From Benincasa hispida (lineage: Eukaryota > Streptophyta > Magnoliopsida > Cucurbitales > Cucurbitaceae), in assembly GCF_009727055.1 (NCBI RefSeq), contig NC_052358.1, forward strand, positions 45,140,573-45,204,572: a stretch of DNA of 64,000 nt, written 5' to 3'. This document shows, piece by piece, positions 22,860 through 33,831 of the stretch. How positions within the stretch are numbered: the first letter of the stretch is position 1; every line of letters starts with the position of its first letter. The position numbers and the translations under genes were made by a program. Under the pieces are notes generated by a model, which had not been told where the DNA came from, ran no database searches, and saw only the letters and a program-made list of their open reading frames with translations.

Positions 22860-23105
22860 TCGTGGTGGTGGAGAAACTGGATCGGAGAAAAGAGGGATTC
22901 CAGTTGTAAGATATCTAATGAAACCTTCGCTGGAATTGAGATCTCATTCAAAGAGAAAGATATCAAATATCTAGAGTTTCTTTTTGTATATTATGTGGAT
23001 GATCAGATCCGCAAGGACCATGATTGGGAATTGTTTGATCGTCTTTCTTTGAGAAAGAGGCAAAACATAATCAACTTGAATTCGGGACAGCTATTCGAAA
23101 TCTTA
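22860..23105 (+). pseudogene. ycf2: plastid-derived ycf2 fragment (nuclear insertion)
   Basis: The plus-strand frame from 22860 is open for about 82 codons. It reads [20 protein letters not shown], then [29 protein letters not shown] and [13 protein letters not shown] recognise this as an internal, early part of plastid ycf2 (a very large protein proposed to act in plastid protein import). The 'YYVDD' here is ycf2 sequence, not a reverse-transcriptase motif. The piece lacks the rest of the gene and the flanks are AT-rich nuclear DNA, so it is a dead organelle insertion, possibly via mitochondrial DNA. Confidence 0.85.
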
Positions 23106-24162
23106 AAAATTTTCCTAATTAATTTATGAGTTTTTTATTTTCAACACTATAGAAAAAGAGCCAAAATATATAAAATAATAATAAAAAATATCACGTATCA
23201 AATTGTGATGGAGCCACTAAGTAGAATTGCAAAAAAAATATTTGAGTGAATGTGAATCTATGCACACATCTTTGTGAATCATACTTTAATTATAAAATAA
23301 AAAAATTAAATATATAATAAATAAAAAGAAGTCCGAAGAATTTATCATATAATAATTTATGACGAAAGAATAAAATGAGATTAGTCTATTTTTCATTATT
23401 TTCCATTTTTTTAATATACCTAAATTTTAATCCATCAATTTCAACCATTTTATTCCCTCTATCTTGAGCATGGACTTCCACCAAATATCTATCCTTCACT
23501 ACAAGGCCAATCAATCCGTTAATACTCATATTTCAAATTGTTTTAGTACAATTACTAAATTTGATACAATAGAAAAAATAATCGTGAATAATTCATGTAC
23601 ATTCAATAAATCTTAAATTTAATCCCAAAATTAATTTTTATCGAAATATATTAAAATAATATTTTTTTTCATGTCAGAAAATATAATATGTGAATATATT
23701 TTCAAAATCAATAATAAAAATAGGAATAGATAATTAAAAATTAAAAGTAAAAAACAAATTACAAAAACCATCGTGAGTCTCAAAAGTATGGTGATAGTTA
23801 CAGTTGTAGCCTCAAACTTTCGATAGTAAAAATTGGTCTCTCAAACTTCGTACATATATTGAAGTTAGGTTCTCAAACTTACAATAATAGTAGAAATTAG
23901 ACCGCAAAATAATAGAAATTGATATGTTGGTTTAAATGTCCAATTTTAATATATTTTTATAATGGAAAGTTTGTAGGTATGATTATTACTACCATCATAT
24001 TTTTAAGAATGATTTTTATAATTTATTTTAAAATAAATTATTCAACTAAATTTAAGATTTATTAAAATATAAAAATATAGTAAAATGCGAAGTCTAGAGA
24101 CGAAAAAATGGTATTTTAACAAAAAAAAAAAAACAAAAACTACATACGCGATTTTGAAATTG
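23106..24162. other. AT-rich spacer downstream of the ERF gene
   Basis: No gene is visible. A degenerate repeat phrase ('cctcaaactttcgatagtaaaaattgg', 'ctcaaacttacaataatagtagaaa') occupies about 23770-23910. The 3' untranslated region of the minus-strand ERF gene should lie in the last few hundred bases. A/T tracts near 24090-24135 could contain its poly(A) signals but none is decisive. Confidence 0.45.
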
Positions 24163-24624
24163 TCAGCTTGTGCAAGGAGTGGTAGCGCAGTCGCCATCGG
24201 AATCTTCCGGGTCGGGAAATTTATTCAAGTCGACCCGATCGGAAAACCCACTGGAAGAAGAAGAACGAAGCTTCGTGGTTCGGTCGGATGAATGGGCGGA
24301 GTGGTGGCGGAGAGAAGACTCAAGAGCATCGACACGGGCGCCGACCTCGGCGGCGATCTTGCGGACGGCAGCAGCGGAGAGAGGGAAGGAGCGGTCAACG
24401 GTGGAGAAAAAGTCAGGAAAATTAAGGCGAGCAGAGGGGCCACGGAGGTGGAAGACGGCGGCGTCGTAGGCACGGGCGGCGGCGACGGGAGAAGAATAAG
24501 AACCAAGCCAAATTCGAGAGCGTTTATTAGGCTCTCGAATTTCCGCTACCCATTTTCCCCATTTTCTCATCCTTATCCCTTTGAATTGCTTTAATTTTTT
24601 CTGATCTTCATTTTTCTCTTTCAT
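24163..24624 (-). CDS. AP2/ERF transcription factor, DREB-like group II, with EAR motif
   Basis: This is a nuclear DNA-binding protein that by family would bind GCC-box or DRE-type promoter elements. The frame is 153 codons with a TGA stop and no intron, as usual for this group. Residues about 14-71 form one AP2 domain: [25 protein letters not shown], then AAARAYDAA and [11 protein letters not shown]. The valine in KWVAE fits the DREB side of the family, and the [15 protein letters not shown] pattern fits group II (Arabidopsis ERF008-011 type). Residues 132-137, DLNKFP, match the DLNxxP form of the EAR motif, so it probably acts as a repressor; a serine-rich stretch precedes it. The start is the first ATG of the frame, preceded by a GA-rich leader. 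It is GC-rich compared with its neighbours. Long plus-strand frames across it are shadows. It has no gene neighbours in this window. Confidence 0.93.
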   Translation of the reverse strand: MKEKNEDQKKLKQFKGIRMRKWGKWVAEIREPNKRSRIWLGSYSSPVAAARAYDAAVFHLRGPSARLNFPDFFSTVDRSFPLSAAAVRKIAAEVGARVDALESSLRHHSAHSSDRTTKLRSSSSSGFSDRVDLNKFPDPEDSDGDCATTPCTS

Positions 24625-24746
24625 TTTAAGAAACAGAGAAATGAAACAAACTCTGTTTCTTCTTCTCTCTCTTCAATGGTGGAGGAAGAAATTTAATTTG
24701 GAGAGAATTTTTTGATGAAATATTGAGGGAAGTTTCTTTGTTGGGT

Positions 24747-24755
24747 TTAATTATA
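24747..24755 (-). promoter_or_regulatory. possible TATA box of the ERF gene
   Basis: The minus strand reads TATAATTAA about 125 bases before the ATG. A GA/CT-rich leader (gaagagagagaagaagaaac) follows, as is common in plant 5' untranslated regions. In such AT-rich DNA the match is weak evidence. Confidence 0.3.
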
Positions 24756-24859
24756 ACAATATGTTAGCGATTTGGCCAACTATATTTTTTTGTCTATACG
24801 TCCATTTCTTCCCATTATTTAATTAGTGTTTTATTTTAAATTCCATATGTATTATTATA

Positions 24860-25201
24860 TAATCCAAATCCAAATTCACCGACATAATCTATCTCCCTCA
24901 TTTAATTATCAAGGGAAAAACACTTTTTTAGTCTCTATTAAAGATTTTTTTTTACGTAAATAGAAGATTAGATTTGATACATTTGTGGGGTCATTCGTAC
25001 CAAAAAAAACTCCTCTATTATGTGTGTTTGGTAGTTTAAAGAAGGTATCTTTTTCATCATTGAATTTTTAAAAATAGGTATATTTGATCCTTGAATTTTC
25101 AAAATATTAAATTTCCAAGCATATGTTTAAAAGGTCATTAAAATAAATTTTTGAAAAATATTTTTTAAAAAAGAATTTAGAGATAAAGAGGAGTGGTAAT
25201 T
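24860..25201. other. AT-rich spacer
   Basis: No gene or defined repeat. It holds phrases of the 'ttgaatttttaaaaata..atttgatccttgaattttc' type that recur in degenerate form at 25260-25900 and 41560-42840. Confidence 0.45.
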
Positions 25202-25221
25202 NNNNNNNNNNNNNNNNNNNN
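25202..25221. other. assembly gap (20 Ns)
   Basis: A run of exactly 20 N. The flanks are AT-rich and not duplicated. Confidence 0.99.
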
Positions 25222-26409
25222 CTATTTAATCTAATAATAATAAAAATTTATTTGAGAGATTTTTAACTTATTTTTAAAAATTCGAAACTAGAAAGTTACA
25301 ATTCAAAAACTTAAAACTAAATACATCCATTTAAAAATTTGGAGACTAAAAGGATACATTTTAAAAATCTTGAGACCAAATACGTCTATTCTTCAAAACT
25401 CGAGAACTAAAAGCGTAATTTTTCTAATTACAAATTAAAAAGAAAAATTCAATTTACACATAAACTTTGGGTTTATATCAATTTAAACGTTAAATTTTAA
25501 TGATTATATTAGTTAACTTCCTTCAAATTTAGTTCTAAAAATATTGTGCAAAACATATATTTGTTCCACTTAAACTTCTAAATTGTTATAAGTTAATCGG
25601 TTTAACTCTTTCATTAAATTATATTTGAAAATCGCCCATACATTCAATTCTTACATATGTGTAGATTTCTTCAAATGTCATTTTAATAAAATGGACGATT
25701 ATATTTAATGCATGGACAATTTTCAAAGGATGTCTTAATTGAAAGTCTAAATTAATTCACTTATGAAAGTGTAAAGGTTTAATCAATAAGCTTATACGTC
25801 TCACACAATGTTTATCCAAATAGAATGTAATTAAAGGGACAAATTTATGAAAATTTAGTGTTTAAATCGATGCAACCCAAAATTTAGAGATATAAATTGA
25901 TATTTTTCTTTAAATTAAAAAATAAAATAATGTTAATAGGAACATAACTCAATTTACGTAAAGATTAAATGGTCAGAAATTTGATTCCTCACTCTTAGAA
26001 ATGGTGAAAAATAAATAATAAAATAATAATAACAATAAATTAAGGAAAATTTGGGGGAGATTGGAATGTTAGAATTACAATTAATTACAAATGTCATGGT
26101 TGAGACCTAATATGATCTCTGTTTAATTACTCTCAAATTTTTCTAACCAAACTCATACAAAATGCCAAACTAATTTCGCCCGTGATTGACTTGAAGTTCC
26201 GATCTATTATTTTAAATTTCTTTTCGATTTTAAAAAATGTTTAATAGACTTACTGTGGTTTAATTTTTAACTTGTAATGTTGTGTTTCATGAGTTTCTTA
26301 ATTTTATTTAACATTTTAAAAAATTTATAGATTTATTAGTTAAAAATGTGGTCTATTGGATATGAATTCAAATTTATGGTTACATAATATTCTTGATATG
26401 TAATAATTT
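25222..26409. other. AT-rich degenerate repeat region
   Basis: Many loose copies of 'aaattcgaaactag', 'cttaaaactaaata' and 'atttagagatataaattgat' type phrases, in both directions. This looks like old fold-back elements decayed beyond definition. No open frame of interest. Confidence 0.45.
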
Positions 26410-26605
26410 AGGATCCGTTTGGATTTACTTGAAGAAAAAAATATTTTTCATAAAATCTATTTTTATTTAAACATTTTTTATTAAAAAAGTGAGGAAAAAG
26501 ATTTTTCAAAAAAATCAATTTTTATTTAAACACTTTTGGTAAAAACTTGTTAAATACACTTGAAAAGTTATTTTGAATAGTTGTCAAACACTCCTATATT
26601 TCTTT
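26410..26605. mobile_element. MITE-like remnant with 'ggatccgtttggatt' start
   Basis: It starts TAGGATCCGTTTGGATTTAC and ends near 'gttgtcaaacactcc'. Two internal near-direct copies of 'atttttatttaaacattttt..aaaaa' are present. This phrase set is typical of short inverted-repeat elements in plants, but the inverted ends are weak here. Confidence 0.4.
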
Positions 26606-27464
26606 TGAAATGACTTATTTTTTTAAATTAATCATTATATTTCAAACACATCTTTAGTCTTTAAACTATAGTTGGTAATAATTTAATCTCAGTATTTTTT
26701 TTTAATTTATAATAATTTAGTCTTTGAACTTTAATAAATAACTATGTGGTTTCTATTCTTTGTAATTTGTAACAATTAAGTTCCCTATTGTGAAAATTAT
26801 CATCAAAATTAAGTGTTGATATCTATAACTTTTTTTATAGTTTATAAAAAATAATTGATCTACGTATCAGTTTATCGATCTATATGTATTAATCATTTAT
26901 ATTAAATTCTACAGATTTTTGGACGATAGTGACTAAATCATTACATATTATAAAATATAAGGATTAAATTGTTATATATTAAACTCAAGATTTAAATTAT
27001 TAGAAAATTAAAAATACAAAAACTAAATTATTACCAACTAAAATTTAAAACTAATTTGTTAATTTTATAAAAATTTAGAGACAAAGTATTTTATAATTTT
27101 TTAAAATTTTAAGATATATGACTTGTCTACTTAATATAAAATTAAAACTTCAAACACCTATTAAGAACGAAAATGTACTAGAACGTTCGAGAACTAACTT
27201 ATAATTTTTAATATTAAAATTTCACATTTTCCTATCATTTGAAATTGATTTCTATTCTTCTTTTTAGGGTTTTGAAAAATCTACATAAATTAATTGTTAA
27301 ACCCAAATTTATCTACTCGAAAAATCGTCAATTTTCTTTTATTTTTTACTACATTTAGAAATGATTACTTCAACACATGTCAACTTTTTTTATTTTTGTA
27401 GTAAACTAAAGATCAACTTCATTCAAGAGTTATTTAGATTTCATTCCCAAGTAACTTCTAAAAT
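26606..27464. other. AT-rich degenerate repeat region
   Basis: Phrases such as 'taataatttaatctcagt', 'aaattattaccaacta' and 'taaattgttat' occur in both orientations, suggesting a decayed fold-back element. No gene. Confidence 0.45.
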
Positions 27465-27770
27465 TAAGGGTCCGTATGATAATTATTTTATTTTTTTATT
27501 TTTATATTTAAAATTAAGTCTACGGACACTACTTATATTTTCAAATTTCTTCCTTTGTTATCTACTTTTCACCTATGGTTTAAAAAACTAAACCAAATTT
27601 TGAGAACTACAAAAAGTAGTTTTTGTTTTTAGATTTTGACTAAGAATTCAACCATTGTACTTAATAAAGATGCAAATTATTATAAGAAGTGTGGATGAAA
27701 TAGGCTTAATTTTCAAAAACAAAAACAAAAACAAAAAGAATCAAATGGTTACTAAACGGGGCTTAAATAA
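27465..27770. mobile_element. MITE, second member of the 6999-7303 family
   Basis: The ends read 'gggtccgtatgataattattt' and 'aatggttactaaacggggctta', an inverted pair. Inside are 'aaccaaattttgagaac', 'tcaaccattgtacttaataa' and 'gtgtggatgaaataggctt', the same phrases as at 6999-7303. It is more diverged at its left end. Confidence 0.65.
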
Positions 27771-28611
27771 CGTCAAATCTCAAACCTTCATGGCTCTTTG
27801 GGTCGCAAAATGTTAATACAATTAACTAATATATATAAGTCATGTTTACCAATCCATAATTAAAATTAGTATAATCATAATGGAATTTCATTGGTGGATC
27901 AATCGTAATGGGCCTCAACTGTAAACGTAATTGGATTGCTTTTGATCATGTTTATTTCGACATTTTGCAAACATGATTTGATTACGATTGAGACTGTTTA
28001 CTTTATACTTAATTGAATGAATAATGTAATCTTATCATTACTGTTATCATTTAGGGTCAATTGATAGCGATATTTGTAACAAGAATGGTAATTGAGATAG
28101 ATTCATAACTCCTATACCATAACGGTAATAGTAATGGTATCTGAGGGCAAAAATTGAAAGATCGTTCAAAAGTACCTAGAAAAAAAACTAGTGAATCCCA
28201 CGTAATTTTTAAACGAAATCGAATTGATCACCCCCAGTTTCGTAATTGGCTTGCGTTTGTTGATTGTGGATTTGACAATATTTTTCTAGTTTTAAATTTC
28301 TATATCATGTCAAAAAAAGGTATTTTGAATGATTTGAATAAGAGACTTTTATAGTTAATACAATAACTATTATTTATTAGTAGTAAATTATAAATTAATT
28401 TCAATATTAATTGTCACTCTAGTTTTAGGGGTCTCACATTTCATTACGATTACAAAACACATGTAAACAACAACAAATATATAGGATTACGTTTTCAAAT
28501 TAAAGAATACGACCTTAATTCATTTGTCACGTGAATAGAAAATACCACCTATTTTATATGGGAACATCTCATTGCAATAGGAAGATTTATAAAATTTAAC
28601 CATAAAAACCA
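27771..28611. other. AT-rich region with a possible old inverted-repeat element
   Basis: At 27845-28145 the phrases 'accaatccataattaaaatt', 'gtaattggattgc' and 'atgatttgattacgattg' look like a decayed element of the 'taatcataat' type. The frame at 28154-28354 has no recognisable motif. Otherwise nothing is seen. Confidence 0.4.
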
Positions 28612-28616
28612 AATTT

Positions 28617-29003
28617 TGTTGTGAATTTGAGAAGCACAACGGTGAACAACGAGAATTGGATATGGAGAAAATATGACATAATAATAATATATAATAGATA
28701 AATAAATATTAAATAAATATATATAAAATAAATAAATAACAAAAAGTAAATAAAATCACAAAGAATGGATTTCTCCACTTTCTCCCATCTTTTTGGATTG
28801 TTCACCAATATGTGTGTTTTTCAAAACCCATAAAATGCCACTATTTGTAGGCAATTTGACAAGTAGGAGGTGGATTACATGGACACTAATGGTGTGTAAT
28901 CTTGAGACACATAGGCAATACATGGGTAATGGATAAATGACACATGGTCAATTGACTCTAATAATGGACGTCTACTTACACTTAATTTAACATATTTATA
29001 ATA
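28617..29003 (-). repeat. 3' LTR of the Retrofit-like copia element
   Basis: Block-by-block match to 39842-40246 ('gaatttgag.agcacaacg', 'acaaagaatggatttctcc', 'ggacactaatggtgtgtaat', 'cttaatttaacatatttata'). The minus-strand frame 28596-28808 is within the LTR and not a gene. Confidence 0.9.
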
Positions 29004-31172
29004 CTGCCCCTTAGATGTTCATTATATATGGAATATGGCTCGTTAAAATCTTACTAGGAAAAAACCCACTAGGAAAAAAATCCTAGTGAAGGAAAAGGAC
29101 TACATATTTCATATAATTTAATACTCTTAAAAAGTATATTTATTCCCCCTCATGGAAATATCACTTGAGATCTCTGAGTCGCTGCATTCCAATTTTGTGC
29201 ACCAGCTTTTCAAATGTTGCGGTAGATAATGCTTTTGTAAATAAGTCTGTCAGATTATCTTTCGAACAAATTTGTTTTACAATGATGTCGCCATTTTCTT
29301 CACGACCATGAGTGTAGAAAAGTTTCAGTGAAATATGTTTTTTTTTTCTATCTCCTTTAATATATCCTCATTTGATTTGAGATATGCATGTTGTATTGTC
29401 TTCGCATAATATCGTTGGAAGATTTTTACTAGAAGACAAACCACATGTTCCACGAATGTGTTGAGTCATTAATCTTAGCCATACACATTATTGACTAGCC
29501 TCGTGAATTGCAAGAATTTCAGCATGATTTAAGGAAGTTGCTATTATGGTCTATTTCACCGATCACCATGATATAGCAGTTCCTCCACATGTAAATAGAT
29601 AACTTGTTTGAGATCTAGCTTTGTGTGAATCAAATAAATTCTAGAATTTGCATAACCAACTAGATCAAAATTTGATTTATTTGAATATAACAAACTCATA
29701 TCAGTCGTTCCTCGGAGATAACAGAGTATATGCTTACTTCCGTTTCAATGTCTTTTTGTTGGAGAATAATTATATCTTGCTAATAAATTTACTGAAAATG
29801 TAATATCTGGTCTTATATTATTAGCAAGATACATAAATGCACCAATTGTACTAAGAAATGGTACTTCAGGATTGAGAAGTTCTTCAATATCATCTCGATG
29901 TGGAAATATATCTTTCTTCACATCTAGTCAATGAACTTCCATTGGAATGTTCAATGGATGTGCTTTGTCCATATAAAATCTTTTCAAAACTTTTCTTATA
30001 TAAGTTGACTAATGAACAAATATCTCATCTGCTAAATGCACAATTTTCAAGCCAAGGCAAAATTTTATTTTTTTTTCGAGATTTTTCATCTGAAATTCTT
30101 TCTTAAGATATTCTATTACCTTTGAAAGCTCTTCAGAAGTCCCAATTACATTTAAGTCATCAACATATACAATTATAATAGAAAATCTTGACTGTGATTT
30201 CTTTATAAAAACACATGGACATATTAGATTGTTTTGATATTCTTCTTTCAACAAATATTCACTCAGGCGATTGTACCACATTCGTTCTGATTGTTTCAAT
30301 CCATCGAGTGATCTTTGTAACTTTATTGAATACAATTCCTGAGAATTTGATTTATATGTTTCAGGTACCTTAAATTCTTCTGAGATTCTCATATAAATAT
30401 TATTATCAAGAGCCAAATATATATTGTGACTATATCCATGAGATGCATATCCAGACTTTCATACACAGGCAGACCAATTAAATATCTTAGTGTAATTGCA
30501 TCTACCATCGGAGAATACATCTCCTCATAATCAATACTAGGTCTTTGTGAAAAACCTTATGCAACTAATCTTGCTTTATATCTTGTGACCTCATTATTTT
30601 CATTTTTTTTTCCTCACAAATATCCATTTGTATCCCACAGGTTTGACACCTTCTGGTGTTCGGACTACTCGTCCAAAAATCTGACGTTTTGAATGTGAGT
30701 TTAATTTTGCCTTGATTGCTTCTTTCCGCTGAAACCAATATTTTCTATGTTGACATTCTTCAACAGATTTTAGTTTAGAATCCTCATTTTCAGATGTAAT
30801 ATCAAGAGCAACATAGCAAAAATGTTGTCAAAAACTACATGAGTTCGGTTCCATTTTTTTCCTGTCATGACATAGTTTATTGAAATCTCATTATCTTTAT
30901 GTATTCCACCTTCTCCATTAGTCATGTCACGAATTTTTTCATGGTTATTTACATCCTCAACCAAATCTTCTTGACTATTAATTATTTTTCTTTTTCGAGG
31001 ATTTTTATCTTTAGAACCCACTAGTCTACCATGCTCCTACCATGTTCCAGACTATTAGTGATAGTTTATTGTGTTGGGATATCGATTTTCAATGGAACAT
31101 TTGCAGCTAGTATATGTGACTTAATTACTTTCTTTGCATCTATAAATGCATCTAATAATTGATTTGCTATAT
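29004..31172 (-). pseudogene. copia reverse transcriptase and RNase H remnant
   Basis: Reading leftwards on the minus strand there is a linker with ANQLLDAFIDAKKVIKSH just right of the CACTA site, then the RT domain (30009-30416) with SLDGLKQSERMWYNRLSEYL, VYVDDLNVIG and FCLGLKI. The RNase H tail ends LTDLFTKALSTATFEKLVHK and IGMQRLRDLK (about 29160-29260). RT copies the element RNA. The YVDD active site is intact, but frames shift near 30420 and 29950 and stops occur in RNase H, so the protein cannot be made. The frame at 30770-31021 is the linker before RT. Confidence 0.88.
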
Positions 31173-31194
31173 TTTCACTAGAAGAAATTTGGGC

Positions 31195-31440
31195 TTTAAT
31201 GTCGGTTGGCAACCGACATTAAAGATAGTATTATTAAAGCCCTTTAATGTCGGTTTTAATAATACCAATAACACAGCCTTCAATGTCGGTTGCAACCGAC
31301 ATTAAAGACCTTGAATGTCGGTTGCAACCGACATTGAAGGTCTTCAATGTCAGTTGCAACCAACATTAAAGATCTTTAGTGATTAAAGCCTGTTGGTTGC
31401 AAACCGACATTAAAGCCTTTTTTTTTTTAATTCTTAACCG
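31195..31440. repeat. left subterminal palindromes of the CACTA element
   Basis: AATGTCGGTTG and its reverse complement alternate. Two perfect 22-base palindromes of this half-site and its complement lie at 31282-31303 and 31314-31335, with diverged copies before and after. Such repeats are the known binding sites of CACTA transposases. Confidence 0.9.
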
Positions 31441-31706
31441 GCATTAAAGCCCGAATCTGTCCGTTTTATCAATTATTGTCCGTTTTTTAAAGTTCTCTTG
31501 CCAAATCCATTTTTTCGGTAAAAAAGTATAACATGACACATCATCATCGAACGCTATGCCTATGACATATTATTCATGTATGGATTGTAAATCTATTACA
31601 TTTAATCCGCAAATTCTGCTATAGAATTATAATTTAAAAGGCATACAATAATTCAGGCCTTGAAAACACAAATTACAAGTAATACAAAGATTATGATTTT
31701 ACAAAC

Positions 31707-31836
31707 ATTATGAGTTTACTGTCCCTCTCCACTTGGTAAGTATGGATCCCTTCATAATTCTTCTTGAACAGACCCCCCAACTTCAGCAGTGTCTGGTTAT
31801 AGGCATCTTTGTCTGACCACTGTTGTTCAAAGGATC
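31707..31836 (-). pseudogene. captured C-terminal piece of PEP carboxykinase (ATP)
   Basis: Minus-strand translation gives DPLN, a small frame break, then [20 protein letters not shown] and [15 protein letters not shown] before running into non-homologous sequence. I recognise the pattern as the C-terminal tail of plant phosphoenolpyruvate carboxykinase (typically DPLNTW..DKxAY..[14 protein letters not shown]..), the enzyme that converts oxaloacetate to PEP in gluconeogenesis. The usual LTEEILAAGP end is missing. About 40 codons remain with an internal shift, so this is a captured fragment inside the CACTA element, not a gene. Identification is from memory and should be confirmed by a search. 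Confidence 0.7.
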
Positions 31837-31940
31837 ACAAACAATAAAGGTTTGGGCATAAGCGTAACATATGCAACAGAAGATTGTATCCATTCAAATA
31901 TATATATAGATATAAATGGATAAAATGTTTGAGACCTTAC

Positions 31941-32070
31941 CCTTAGAAACTCTGCAACTTTTGCTAGCTAATTGTTGCTGCTCGAATGTACTTTGGTTTC
32001 CATGCCAAGAGAAAACAGAAGAGTCGGATCGTAGAACAAAACACTCAATAGAGTTCAGTGAGGTTGCAAC
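31941..32070 (-). pseudogene. captured villin exon with splice sites
   Basis: Minus-strand translation reads VATSLNSIECFVLRSDSS, VFSWHGNQSTFEQQQLA, then (after one extra A in an A run) KVAEFLK. This matches the gelsolin-repeat segment of plant villins, which bundle and sever actin filaments (family pattern: SLN..DCFLLQSG..F.W.GN.S..EQQ.LA.KVAEFLKPG). The piece is preceded by an acceptor AG (TATCTAG) and followed by a donor (AAGGGTAAG), so the captured unit is an exon with intron edges. The one-base insertion breaks the frame near the end. It has the same orientation as the PEP carboxykinase and cullin pieces. Confidence 0.85.
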
Positions 32071-32074
32071 CTAG

Positions 32075-33770
32075 ATAAACAACAAAAATTAAATAACAAA
32101 AAGTGAACTAAAATTCTTACTTTAATTAAAGAAACTTAAAAACTTAAATGGGAGGGGGCTAACCCAACATCAAACTACGTTAAGTAGAAATAATAACCTA
32201 AATACATTTTTTCTGAAGAAATTATAACTTGGGGAGAGATGTCTACTTGCTAGTTTTTTTTAGGTAAATAATGCTTTGAAAATAACAAACCTTTTATTGA
32301 ACCAAAATAAGAGAACACAAGTCAACAGCTAACTCAAGGGATCACAATAAAGATCAAAATGACAATTAAAAGCAAACAAGATATCAATGAGTAACTATAT
32401 TTATACAATATAAGCCCAACATTTCTTGCTTGAAACCAAATTTCACAAATGAGAATACAAGAGATAAAGTTCAAGATAGAAGTATTGAAGCAAAGTCAAG
32501 AAAAGTTTCCTCATATGATAGTCATTGAGACTTCCTAGGCCAATGCTCATAAAATCTAGAGTTCATAATCCAGATTAACTACAAACCCAAGTCATAAAGA
32601 TACCACCTGCAAAATCATCTATCAACAATATTCATCCCAGAGAATAGAACGAGTAAGACAATAGATAACTTTTTATCCTAAACTATTGATACAAACTACA
32701 TTCAATGTTTCATTAAGTTTTGAAAAACAATTTAATAAGGAAACAATTCAAATCCTATAGACAAAAAGATACAATTAAATAAAAACAATTCATGACCATA
32801 TTTACGGTTTAACAATGATTCAACAGACATGAAGATATTATCTCAAAGTCATAAGGTAACTTTGTGTTCCTTTATTAGTTATAAAAAAGAACTAAAAACG
32901 TAAAGAAAGCACTCCAGTGAAAGATCTCTTCCCAACACTAACAAAACCAGACTTCATCCACACTGAGCTACTAAATGCACTATAGCAACATAGTTGTAGA
33001 ATTTGTTCTACTCAATTTGCACAAATAAATCAAAGAAAATCATGTCTACATGACTTTAATTAAATGTCTAAACAACAAGATAAGCCCCACAACACAATAA
33101 CCAATACCATGTCTTAAAGTTCTATGTGCGCCATTATGACCAACAAAGTCGAAACTACCAGAAGACCACATATAAGTTTTGGAAATGAGAAGTTAACCAA
33201 GTGGAATGGATTGACAAAGCACAATATAGGCACTAAACAACGATAGGTATCAAAGCACATAGACAGAGTCAAGAGACTCACATTCAAATTGGTAACATAT
33301 AAGACGCATAACTTTGTTTGCCACCAATAACATATATTCTAAAACATGTGTATCATCAAGTCAGGAAAAGTTAAAAAACACAACCTTCAAAGTGATTTCA
33401 CATGAGAGTTAAAAACCCAAATGTCATTGGAAAAGTTCTCTACTGATTCTCAAGCTACATTGTACCTTTGTACATAAAAGATACTTAACTACAATAAGAG
33501 CTAATATGACGATCTACTAAAATATTTAAAATAACTTATGAGATCGCAACCATATTCTTTTTCCTTCTTCAATACTTGTGTCCACTTGAAATATAGGCAT
33601 CCTTGTTTAAATATTATTGAGAGAAAAGGAGTTGGACTTCTTAATTTACATCTATTCAACTTAGATATGCCCAATGTAAGCAAATACTTCCATCTAAATT
33701 TTACAAGATCATGACTTTGAACTTGGCTATCAAGAATGATTTTGTCAAAAGTGAGTAGCCCACAACATAC
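32075..33770. other. CACTA interior, no recognised gene piece
   Basis: AT-rich, possibly intron or intergenic DNA captured along with the exons. The minus-strand frame 33501-33683 has no recognisable motif. Confidence 0.4.
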
Positions 33771-33777
33771 ATACTAC

Positions 33778-33831
33778 CTTTGGAGATCTTGTAGTCTTGC
33801 AGATAACATTGTATTGCTTCATGAAATTTCC
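33778..33831 (-). pseudogene. exon-like fragment, parent gene unknown
   Basis: Between an acceptor (GTTTTTTAG) and a donor (AAAGGTAGTA) on the minus strand lies a 54-base open piece reading KFHEAIQCYLQDYKISK. The style suggests an alpha-helical repeat such as TPR, but this is a guess. It is another likely captured exon in the CACTA element. Confidence 0.35.

Noticed and set aside
22990..23030. 'YYVDD' taken as a reverse-transcriptase active site
   Set aside because: The surrounding residues ([20 protein letters not shown]) are plastid ycf2, not RT.
24170..24594. Several plus-strand frames (99-100 codons) and a second minus-strand frame across the ERF gene
   Set aside because: They are shadows of the GC-rich ERF coding sequence, which has an unmistakable AP2 domain.
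25202..25221. Assembly gap as an artefact with duplicated flanks
   Set aside because: Unlike the two single-N sites, its flanks share no repeat. It is an ordinary gap of nominal size.
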